From: Adiantum capillus-veneris
Lineage: Eukaryota > Streptophyta > Polypodiopsida > Polypodiales > Pteridaceae
DNA: 64,000 nucleotides
Reading direction: 5' to 3'
Assembly (NCBI GenBank): GCA_014529385.2
Contig: CM043967.1
Coordinates: 128,255,182 to 128,319,181, forward strand
Shown here: positions 33,131-42,813 of the stretch, in pieces
Layout: the number at the start of each line of letters is the position of its first letter
How positions within the stretch are numbered: the stretch's first letter is position 1
Program-made: the position numbers and the translations under genes
Notes under the pieces: generated by a model
Seen by the model: the letters and a program-made list of their open reading frames with translations, nothing else
Database searches by the model: none
Told to the model about the DNA's origin: nothing

Positions 33131-34960
33131 ATGGAGAGCCAACGCCAAATGTCTGGATATCCTCTTTTCTTTGGAGAGCCTGGAGAGGATGCAGAATTAT
33201 TTTTAGCAAATTTCAAGATGTCTTGCCGTATCAAGAGGATAGTAACCGATCAAGAACGTGTAGAAATGTTTGAGGTGGTCCTTAGGAAAGATGCTAGTAC
33301 TTGGTTTGACTCTTTGCCTGAGGAAGTTAAGGGTAATTACACAGAAGTTTTAAATCGTTTCAAGAGATACTTCTTTGATCCCCAAAACACTCAAAAACTA
33401 TGGCAAGACATTGTTTCTCATAAGCAAAAAGACTTAGATGACTACTACTTGTACAAGCAAGAGTTCCTACGTCTTTGGGCTCTATGGATACGAAATGTTG
33501 CTAACCCTGGTGATGGTGCAGAATTTATAAAGAAGGAGAGGTTCATAGCCGGACTCTTTCCTGACCTTAAGGTAAAAGTTGAGGTGGGTGCACCTGCTAC
33601 CTTTAATGCAGCTGAAACTAGGGCTGCTGAGAAATATAGGAAACTCAAGTGCTTAAGGGGGGAGGTTCCAATAGAAGGTCTTAGACCCAAAGGTAAGTCA
33701 CAAGCATCAACATAGAGGGAGCTTCCTGAGGTAACGGCGGAAGTAATTGAGAAGTTAAACGAATCTTTAAGCAGCCTGTCAATTCACCTTGCACAAGCTG
33801 TAGGTCCAAAGGGACAAGCAAAGAAGTCTGAAGAGCGAGATCCACGACCTAGGAGAGTCTTGCAATGTTGGAATTGCGGAGAGTCTGGACATGGGATGTA
33901 TAATTGTCCTTGGTCCCGTGGGGAGCCAGGGAGGCCTAACTTGAATTACCCAGTGATGAATGCAGGTGAAGGAACTGGTCAACAACCAAGGCTTCTACAA
34001 AGGCCAAATGGACCAAGACCACCTCCACAAGGGGTAGAAGGAGTTCCACCTTTGCCAGATCCAAATGTGCATGTGGTAGAGGTGACAAATTCAAATGAGG
34101 TTGACATGGAAGCCAATGGAATTAAGCGTGGCCGAGGAAAAGGTAAAGAGAAAGAAGGAGTCACATCACAGAGTGACCATGGACAAGGCAAGAAGGCAAA
34201 GGGAACCAAGGAAACCAAGAGGACTCGACGTCGTATCAACCTCCAAGACTTCCCTCTTGGACATGGTATGGCTCCGTACAACTTGTTGGAAGACATGAGA
34301 GGTAAGGGTCCTGATATTTCATGGCCTCAATTTCTTGCATTATGTCCACAAGTTAGGAGGGATTTAACAAGGGCACTTAGCACTAGGAGAAAGGTAAAAG
34401 AGAGTGTGCCTGTTGTAAAAATTGCACAAGCTGAAATGAATGAGGACATTACACCGGTGCTAGACTGTTACATCAAAGGGAGATTGGTTAGGAAAGGTCT
34501 AGTGGATGGGGGTGCACAAATTTGCATCATGACAGAGGGACTCATGCAAAGACTAGGCATGCACATCCATGAGACACCTGAAATCAAAGTGAAAATGGCA
34601 AACAATAGCAAGGCTAGGTGCGTAGGAATTTGTAAAAACGTTTTTGTGGAGGCCTTTGGCATTAAGAAGGCAGTGGATTTTTATGTTATGTCGACCAAGG
34701 GAAGTGGTTATCCATTTATCCTAGGAAGACCATGGCTAATGAAAATGCGAGCTTTGCAGGATTGGGAGAGTGGGAAATTAATTTGCAGGAATGACAATCA
34801 TAAGAAGGTTGTCTTTGACATGAAGGAGCAACGCCAAGAGGAGCTCCATGAAGAATCATCTCAAAGTGAGACGGAAGAAGGTTGGACCGATAGCACTTCA
34901 GAAGAAGAAAGTAGCAGCAGCATTACTGAAGAGGAGTCTTCATCGAAGTCATGGGGGTAA
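33131..34960 (+). pseudogene. gag: Gag-nucleocapsid-protease of the young Tat element, one in-frame TAG
   Basis: One reading frame from ATG at 33131 to TAA at 34958-34960, broken only by TAG at 33713-33715. Gag part: MSGYPLFFGEPGEDAELFLA ... ASTWFDSLPEEVKGNYTEVL ... FIAGLFPDLK. After the stop comes the zinc knuckle CWNCGESGHGMYNC (33866-33907, perfect CCHC), a Lys/Arg-rich linker, then protease with LVDGGAQICIMTEGLM (34500-34548) and FILGRPWLMKM. An acidic Ser/Glu-rich tail ends the ORF. CAG to TAG is one transition, so this may be a single recent nonsense change. Readthrough is possible but the site is unusual. Confidence 0.88.
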
Positions 34961-35087
34961 GGTTTAAGAATAAAGCCAAGCAGAGAGTGCAAGAGGAGAG
35001 AGAAGAGAACTCAAAGAGAGGAATGGAAGTGACAATTCAACAATAGAAAGGAAAAACAAGGAGTTCAAAGGATGAAAGTTCAAATGT

Positions 35088-36080
35088 GTGCTAAGAAAAT
35101 TTCTGAGGCTTTTTGCTAAAGACTACACCGATGTACGTGGAGTAGATGTTGTTCAACACAAGATTGAGTTGAAGCCAGAGGCCACACCTAAGGCTCAAAA
35201 GCTACGAAGGCTAGGAGTCATTAAGGAGCAGGCTCTACTCAAGGAGGTAAGAAAGCTTCTAGCAGCAGGTTTCATTTATCCAGTGGAGAATTCAGAGTGG
35301 GTCTCTCCCGTTGTTGTCACTCCTAAAAAAAACGGCAAGTGGAGGGTGTGTGTGGATTATTGTCCACTTAATGAGGCAACAAAAAGAGATCACTTTCCCC
35401 TCCCATTTCAGGATGAGATACTAAATGAAGTAGCTGGTCATGAGAAGTACACTGTGTGTGATGGCTACTTGGGTTACTTTCAAATAGGTATCGCATTGGA
35501 GGATCAATTGAAAACAACCTTTATCACTCCTTGGGGTTGTTATGCTTTTAGAGTCATGCCATTTGGTCTGACAAATGCTCCTGCAACATTCCAACGTTTC
35601 ATGAATATGGTGTTTCAAGCATTCTTTGGAAAGTCAATTAGGGTGTTCATTGATGATTTCTGTATTTATAGCTCAAAATCATTGCATCTACAAAGGGTAG
35701 AAGAAGGTTTAAAGAAGCTCTACGACATGGGAGGTCAACTCAACCCCGACAAGTGCCATATAGGTGAGGATGAAGTAATCTTGCTTGGTCATAAAGTTTC
35801 TTATAAAGGCATTGAGGTGGATCCTTCAAAGGCAAAGGCTCTTATTGAGCTCCCCTCACCCAAGAATCTCAAAGAGGTCATATCATTCATTCAAAAAGTA
35901 GAGTATATGTCACGCTTTATTCACTTAGCTTCGGAGTTGCTTCATCCTTTGCAAAAGTTGACACAACGAGTAGAATTTGCATGGTCTGATGAGCTTGAAG
36001 AGTACTTTTGTAACATTAAAGCCATTTTGTCAGCTACCAACACTCATGCCTCCTTGTTGGGAGTACACATTCTTTGTTAG
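35088..36080 (+). CDS. pol: Reverse transcriptase of the young Tat element
   Basis: Open from GTG at 35088 with homologous sequence from its start (AKDYTDVRGVDVVQHKIEL). Motifs: WVSPVVVTPKKNGKWRVCVDYCPLNEATKRD, FPLPFQDEILNEV, FQIGIALEDQ, FRVMPFGLTNAPATFQRF, catalytic VFIDDFCIYSS, and thumb HKVSYKGIEVDPSKAKALIE. The true frame leaves this ORF near 36035 by a one-base shift into the RNase H frame, so the last residues of the ORF are spurious. PR lies in a different frame upstream with 127 bases between. It makes cDNA from the genomic RNA. Confidence 0.9.
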   Translation: MLRKFLRLFAKDYTDVRGVDVVQHKIELKPEATPKAQKLRRLGVIKEQALLKEVRKLLAAGFIYPVENSEWVSPVVVTPKKNGKWRVCVDYCPLNEATKRDHFPLPFQDEILNEVAGHEKYTVCDGYLGYFQIGIALEDQLKTTFITPWGCYAFRVMPFGLTNAPATFQRFMNMVFQAFFGKSIRVFIDDFCIYSSKSLHLQRVEEGLKKLYDMGGQLNPDKCHIGEDEVILLGHKVSYKGIEVDPSKAKALIELPSPKNLKEVISFIQKVEYMSRFIHLASELLHPLQKLTQRVEFAWSDELEEYFCNIKAILSATNTHASLLGVHILC

Positions 36081-38196
36081 CTCTAGTGCTGGGAAAGAAA
36101 CAATTGGTGCTGTGTTGCTACAACAAGATCCCCACAATACAAGGATGCGACCCATCTACTTTGCTAGTAGGGTCATGAATGCTTTGGAGAGAGACTACAC
36201 AGAAGCAGAACTCCTGATGCTTTCTCTCATGTTTGCGGTGAGAAAGTTTAGATCCTACTTGCTCCCAAAACCTTTTGTAATCCTCACCGCAGAGAATTTG
36301 TTCCCTTGGGTGTCATCTCAAATGAATCTTAGTACTAGGATCTCAAAGTGGATTATGGAGTTGCAAGAGTTTCAATACTCTTTCAAGGTAGAAGATAGTG
36401 TGCGTGCACAATTGGCAGGGATTCTCACTTATAGGGTACATGAGAAGGAAATTAAGGTGCCTCAAGTAAAGACCCTACCATTGCCACCACCAAAAAGTAT
36501 TCCTAATGCTTTTACCTTGTTCTTTGATGGAGCTTTTCGTCGAGCCACAGGGAAAGCAGGGGGAGGGCTAGTATTGCTCAACCCAAGTGGAGAGGTGGTC
36601 ATGAAAGAGAAGGTCAATCTACCAGGTTCAACTAGCAACAATGAAGCAGAATATGACACACTACTTCATGGTTTGAAGATGTGCATTGGCCAAGGGATAA
36701 AACGTCTCATGGTAAAGGGAGATGCACTTCTCATTGTTAAACAGATTTTAGGCATTTGGGCATGCAAGAATGAAAGCTTAAGGACAAAAGTTCATGCCAT
36801 TCGTAAGATGTTTAATCAGTTTGAAGAAGTGCAACTATATCATATTCCGAGGAAACAAAATGAAGATGCCGATTTACTTGCACAACAAGCAGTTACATGT
36901 GTTGAGAGAGAAGTGAAGGTCATCATGGTGGCAGCAGCAGTCAAGCAACCGAGATACCAGGGATTGGAGTCATTGGCTCCCATTATCGGCTACATTTTGG
37001 AGGGTGAGTTTCCACAAGACTTCACGAAGGCTCAGAAGAGGAGACTCATGAAGAAGGCAAGCATGTATCTCTTCCTAGAAGGCTCCCTCTATCAAAGAGG
37101 GAGGGATCAAGTGTGCAGAAGAGTACCAACTATCGAGGAAATTCCAGCCATTCTAAAAGGTTTGCATGAAGAGGCATGTGGTGGTCATTTTTCCCAAGAA
37201 TCAACTATGAAGAAGATTTTGCTTGCGGGGTATGTTTGGCCAAGCTTGCATGTGGATGTTCAACATTGGTGTAAAAGCTGTCACAATTGTCAGATAAATG
37301 GAAATAGAAGGTTGGTGCATGGCCCGAGGCAAATAGTGCTTGCAAATGGACCCTTTGAAAAGTGGGGCATTGATGCTATGGGTCCTCTGCCTAGGACAAA
37401 AAATGGTAAACTCTACATTCTAGTGGCTGTAGACTATATGACTAGGTGGGTGGAAGCTCAAAGTGTGGCAAGAGTGAATGAGAGGACAGTTAGCAAGTTT
37501 GTGTACACTCACATTTGTTGCAGATTTGGCACACCTTTGGAGATTGTTTTTGATAATGGTCCAGGGTTTAGGAAGGGCTTGCTCACAGAAGTTTGTGAAG
37601 AGCTTCACATTCTACATCGTCATAGCACACCATACTACCCACAGTCAAATGGTTTGGTGGAGAAGGCTAATGGTGTCATTGCAGGAATCATTAGAAAGAT
37701 GGTGCAAAACAAGACAAAATTATGGGATGACTTCTTGGATGGTGCCTTGTGGGCATATCGAACCACATATAGGGAAGCCACGGAGTTCACACCATTTCAC
37801 TTGGTCTATGGTCAAGAGGCTTTGCAGCCTATCGAGCTCAACATTCCAACAATGCGACTTCATGGCAAAGGAGCACAAGATGATGAAGAGGTATGGATGG
37901 ATCGACTTCTTACGTTAGTGGAGCTTGAGTGGAAAAGGGAAGCAGCATACGAGTGCTACAAGAGGAAAGCCACACAAGCGAAAGAAACGCACGACAAGAA
38001 ACTGAAGGACAAAGGCATCAAGGAAGGAGAGCTTGTGCTAAGGTATGACAATCGACTTGACAATCGTTTTGATGCCAAGTTTGAAACTAGATGGCAAGGG
38101 CCATACATAGTCAAGAAGGCTTTCAATTCTAGTTACTATCAGCTTATGGACTTGAATGGTAAAGAGCACTCCAGGAAGGTAAACGGGTATCGCTAG
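36036..38196 (+). CDS. pol: gRH - archaeal-type RNase H - integrase of the young Tat element
   Basis: Part of a 739-codon open frame beginning at 35977; true sequence starts near 36035. Residue numbers from 35977. The gRH at 34-155 is catalytically decayed: VSSSAGKETIGA lacks the first Asp, and ILTAENLFPW replaces the TDH motif. The second RNase H at 178-305 is intact, with Asp184, Glu223, Asp249 and Asp297/299. The integrase zinc finger has His397, His404, Cys435 and Cys438. The core has Asp466, Asp526 and Glu562, with the exact DD35E spacing. The C-terminal part carries WQGPYIVKKAF, and there is no chromodomain. This is the diagnostic Tat arrangement, in which the acquired aRH takes over from gRH. 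Stop TAG at 38194-38196. Confidence 0.93.
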
Positions 38197-38374
38197 AAGC
38201 CCTATTTGAGTCGCCTTCTACCAAAGGATCTACCAAAGATCTGTCCAAAGGCCGCTGTCTCATGTAAGTATTGTTACATGAAGCATGAGTGTAACTCCAG
38301 CCAAAATTTTGAGGGGCCAAACAATGAAGATCTCGTCAAGGACTCTGAAGCACTCTCTTTGGAAAATATGCTCT

Positions 38375-38400
38375 ATGATGGTACATGAATATACCATCAT
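38375..38400 (+). other. Hairpin just upstream of the PPT
   Basis: Perfect 9-bp stem ATGATGGTA/TACCATCAT with an 8-base loop, ending three bases before the G run. Function unknown. Confidence 0.6.
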
Positions 38401-38403
38401 CCT

Positions 38404-38414
38404 GGGGGGGGGGG
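38404..38414 (+). other. Polypurine tract of the young Tat element (G11)
   Basis: Eleven consecutive G, followed by CTAT and the 3' LTR at 38419. Position fits the plus-strand primer, although a pure G run is unusual. Confidence 0.7.
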
Positions 38415-38418
38415 CTAT

Positions 38419-41084
38419 TGATAGCCGTTTTTCGGCTCTCCATAATTGCCATACTAAGTTACTCCCTACCAAATTCACCCAAACGCTATGGCTATCCTTG
38501 ACATTTCACTGTACATAGGCGTGTGTGAGTTAGGGGGCTTTTCCCATATCTTCTTAAAAACCCTCAGCTAGCTAGTCACTGGGCTAGGTGAGCCAAAATA
38601 AATAAATAAAATAAAAAAATAAAAGTATATTATGGCCTCTTTGTGTGTAAATATTTCATTGTATATATGGCCTAAATATAGGGATTTTTTATAATTATTT
38701 TGGTATTTTATTTAAATATTTCTACTTAGGTGTGTGTTTTATTAAACCTATGTACACCTTCTTTCATCCTCTTACACCATAATTATATTTTTTGCCAATA
38801 TGTACATACTCTAACCTCATATTTTTCCTTTATACAAATCACTCCCACATTTTCACCCTCACCCTCGTGAAAACAAAAAATTGATTTCTACTCATTGGTT
38901 ACTTTTATTATATTATTTACTTGCATACCTTTTCCTCTTTCACCCAAAATAATTCAAGGAGGGACCATATCATACGATTCCAATATCTTTCCATATCCAT
39001 AACTCCTCCATATTTTTTTTATTATTTTTACTCATTATTCTAACACCATGTGCTCATTGAACTAAAGTCCATGAATAGTCCATACACTAGTCCCACCATG
39101 TATATATTTCTTATTTCACCAATAATCCTCCTCCATGCATGGGTCAAGGGAAACTTGAATGCTTTGTATTATAATATGACAAAGGAGGGGCTCACTCTTG
39201 GATGCATTGTACAAATTCAACAAAGGAGGGGGCCACTAAAAGACTTTTGCAGGCATAAAAAACAGGCTTTTTGGTGAGAATTTTGGCACCTATCTCCACT
39301 CCGAATTTGGAGCGGTGGTCAAAAGAGGAAATGTAGCCCACGCTCTGAATAATCACCTCAAATTTTTTCATGATTTTTGGAGCTACCAGCGGTGAGCTAT
39401 GATTTTTTGAGTGGACCCCAGTCTGCCCACTTTTCTCACAAGTAGCCCATAGTCTTCTCTCACCTCTTTCCACACTTCTACACACACACACACACACATA
39501 TTTCTCTCAATCCCTCACTCAAACCTGCACCTTCCATGGCTTCTCCCACCCTCTCCACCATTACCCTTCTCTCTCATCCCTATAGTTCTTTTATGAACCT
39601 CTACATACATACACCCTCTCCATGTCTCTCTCTATTGCTTCTATGTTACAATTTCATTTACCTCTCCTAAAATATCTAAAATTCAGCATCTTAACCATGA
39701 TAACTTCTGCAAATTGAGGATTTTTCATCAACAAATCCTCTTTTCATCGTGGTGGTCAACCGTGGCGGCGGCGTAAAGAAGCGAAGAAGAAGAAGAAGAC
39801 AAGCGGTCATTTTTTCCACAATCTACACAAGGGTGAGTTCAAGCTTCTTCAAAGCTTCACCATCTCAATGATTCTCTTTTAATTCACCCCTCTTCCTTCA
39901 TCAAATCAACTCACTCTACCCATTGTAAATGTAACATTAACTTTCTAGTGATTACTAACGACTAACATACTAACACAAAATAGCATTGACCTAACCATAA
40001 AAGACACCTCACCTCAAGACATGTATAGTAACTCTCTCTCTGTCTCTCTCCCTCTCCCCTTCTTTAAAACTTACTTTCACCTTATCTACCATCAATAATG
40101 CTTTCTTTTGAGCCCACACCCATGACTCAAGCAGACAAAGAAGGCCCGCAATGTTTTGATATTCAAAAAAATCATAATCCTGATTTGTTAGCTTGTAAAT
40201 TAAGATTTCCAATAATCTTAATGAGGGGTCTCCAACCTATAAATAGGCCCCTCTCCTTCTTGTAAAACAACCTCCAACATCTCACATAGCACCCCAACAC
40301 TCTATGCGCGAGGAGAGACTTAGGTGTAGCAACCACTTGTGAGCTTCACTCTTGGTGTGAGAGAAGCTTTCAAGCTACACATTGCAAGTGAGAGAGCGTG
40401 AGTTTCACAAATCTCAAAACCACTATTGTATATGCTCCTTTATCATCAATAAATTGAGGTTTGGTGCATTCAAAGGCGTGATTCGACGTTCAAATCTTCG
40501 TCCTTCCATTTGTGCAATACGGTTTGGTGAATTCAAGGTGACTTGTGTATTTTGAGTTTTTATCAGTTGATCTTGATTTTAGAAAGTGTTTTAGTGTGTT
40601 TTTCATTGCCAGTTTTGTGTCCATTGTAAGAGGGTATTGTGGTGAGAGGTCTCCACACCCTAAGACAGTGTGTGTGTGTTTTGGCAATGTTTAGCAATCA
40701 CTAAGCATTGAGTGAGTTTTATACAAGTTCTACAATAGCATCATAACGAACCATCTCCATTTGCAAGTCACAAATAAGGTATTACGCAAGATCCTTTTCT
40801 CTCTCTCTTCCCTTTGCTCTAGCTCTCTCTGGTCCAGTTTGTGTGTGTCTTGGTGTGAGGTTGTTTGTGTGTGTTGTGTGGTGCATCTTCTTGGTTGTGC
40901 CAAAATCTCTCTTGCGTCCTAGTTCACATACCATAACTAGGTGGTGCCCCTATCTTGTTTGGGTTTGGCTGTGGGTTTGTTGTTGTGTTGTGCTTGTGGT
41001 TGCCCCAGCCCCAATTGAGCAGCACGGGAGCCTTGAGGGGTGTTTAGAGGTCGCCTCTCTTGTTGCCCGCCCCGGACCGCCTCA
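38419..41084 (+). repeat. 3' LTR of the young Tat element
   Basis: 2666 bp, TGATAGCC to GCCTCA, nearly identical to 28798-31463, with scattered substitutions and small indels (for example in the A/T-rich run near 38600 and the (CA)n near 39480). TATA at 40238-40246 and AATAAA at 40448-40453. Followed by the CCGC target duplication. Confidence 0.95.
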
Positions 41085-41244
41085 CCGCGTAAACTACCGC
41101 TGTTATATTTGACAACCAAATTTAGCGCCTAAACTTCTAAATTCTGGCTTAACCCCCCCTCCCCCTTCAAATAGTGGTGTTTCCCTGCTCTTAATAAAAA
41201 TTAAAGAATATTGTACAAAATTTTCAAATTTAGAAAAGAGAGAA

Positions 41245-41300
<56 letters not shown>

Positions 41301-41470
41301 GGGGTGAGGAGGAGGGGGGGATATAAGATTACACTTGGTTCCACCTAAAATAATCACTGTCAATTGATTAACGTAATTGAACATATTCCCAAATCTAAAG
41401 AGAGGAAGAGGAGGGAGAGAGAGATGAATGGATTACACGAGACCAAAAAACTTCATAACTGCAGAATGTT
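41085..41470. other. Target DNA right of the Tat insertion, with (GA)n
   Basis: Starts with the CCGC duplication. Holds an imperfect (GA)n tract at about 41233-41300 and a second purine-rich patch near 41400-41425. No gene. Confidence 0.5.
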
Positions 41471-42640
41471 TATGAATCATCTTCCAAAAGATCTCTACAT
41501 GAGGCATCGTCAAATTCTAAGCCCATGGCTCCTAAATCAATAAAGAGAGTAACGAAATTTTCATTTGTGGATGCATTTCCTTCATCATCTTATAGTTCGT
41601 CGTCCTCCATCTCATCATCTTCATGATCATGACAATCATCCTTGCTAATACTTGCTCTGCCGCCGGACTTGATTCATCGACCTCCCTCTCCTCTGTTTCC
41701 ACCTCATCCAAAGTCGGAGGTGGAAGAGGGTCAAAGATAGTGTCCACTTCATTAGTGGAAAAAATGGTTCTCCCTCAAGGTGTTATGGGGATTACGAACC
41801 ATAGTTTTGGTTGGTGGATTACTAGGATATAGATGACCTATAAAATAGAATCTCAAAGTGAGTAACATTGGTATAACTAACGCTACAAGAAAATAAGAAT
41901 AAAAAAGGTACATGTCACTCACTTGCTCACAATTGCACGGTAAAACTAAATTGTCATACCTCCCTGTGTCATACACACTAGAGTCCACCATGTAGAGGCC
42001 ATTCTCATGTCGTCTAGACACATTTGAAAACCACTTGCAGTCAAAGATGAAGGTATGAAAGGTTCTAAAATTAACCTTTAGTATCCTTTCAATAGTTCCA
42101 CAGTACCTGGCTTCATCACTGTCTGTGTCAAAGTTGCCCATGATTCTATGCTCGTCAATGTGGAGCGTACGAAAGTGACGACCCTTTGACCACATAGAGT
42201 TAAAGGAAAGGCACTAAAAATTAGAAAACTATATTAATTTATCAAATACATATTAAAGATAATCTCAAGAAATAGCGTTACAATATGGTTTAGGTATATG
42301 AGTATTATACCTTTGGTACGCAGCCTCGTGCATACTCCCATTCTTTGTAGGTGATGTCTTCTCTGCGCGCTTTTGCCTCGGTCATTCTCTCATAAATCCA
42401 CTCTGCACTAATGAGATCTGGGAAACATGCAAGGTGTGATTGGGGGTGCCCTCCTTCCTCCATGTGCTTGTTTCCATGCTTCCCTCTCTTGCAAACACCT
42501 TGACTTTGCCACTGTCCACAAGTCCACCCACTTGGTCATAATCTTTGCATTGAGAATACAAAAGTTACTGACCACTCGGGATAGATTCATATCCATGTTA
42601 AGTAGTTTCCCCTTTCCACTTGGAAAGCGTGAATTCATCC
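41470..42640 (-). pseudogene. Spliced CACTA-type transposase remnant (DUF4216-like C-terminus)
   Basis: Three minus-strand exons with GT-AG introns: exon to 42311 (EWIYERMTEAKARREDITYK ... ARGCVPK), intron 42214-42310 (97 bp), exon 42213-41923 (FRTLHIDEHRIMGNF, then ARYCGTIERILKVNF, FIFDCKWF, RRHENGLYMVDSS and LVLPCNCEQ), intron 41838-41922 (85 bp), exon from 41837 (VIYILVIHQPKLWFVIPITP, stop, GRTIFSTNEVDTIFDP). All joins are phase 0. The stop is TGA where CGA would give the Pro-Arg-Gly seen in this domain. An acidic tail follows with a frameshift near 41630. The YCGT ... FDCKWF ... ENG ... EQV ... W order is that of DUF4216, found behind plant CACTA transposases. The transposase core is not in this window. 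No CACTA ends found. Confidence 0.62.
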
Positions 42641-42813
42641 TTGCATATTCCTCGTCTTAGGCTGAATTACAGGGTTTTTCAAAAAAAAAAGAGTGTTCAC
42701 GGGTTTGGTGTGCATACGCTTGTATGCACCCGTATCCACCCGTATCCACCAAACATTCCTCCCTTCCTATTCATTGCACGCCCTCGTGTAAGTTTCATCT
42801 GAGGGAGTTCACA
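42641..42813. other. Short gap between two decayed genes
   Basis: No feature recognised. Confidence 0.3.

Larger units (their letters stand above)
28798..41084 (+). mobile_element. Nearly complete young Tat-type Ty3/gypsy element (12.3 kb)
   Basis: LTRs 28798-31463 and 38419-41084, both 2666 bp, with TGATAGCC...GCCTCA ends. Flanked by CCGC on both sides (28794-28797 and 41085-41088), a 4-bp target duplication, or 5 bp if the A shared with the LTR end is counted. Internal order: PBS, two pairs of extra leader ORFs, gag with knuckle and PR in one frame (one TAG), RT, decayed gRH, intact aRH, INT, hairpin, PPT. By eye the LTRs differ at only a few tens of positions, so insertion is recent. Extra leader ORFs and dual RNase H are known for Ogre/Tat relatives. 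Confidence 0.95.

Noticed and set aside
33445-34662. Minus-strand frames of 64-105 codons over gag-PR of the young Tat element
   Set aside because: Shadows of the plus-strand gag, knuckle and protease; no motifs of their own.
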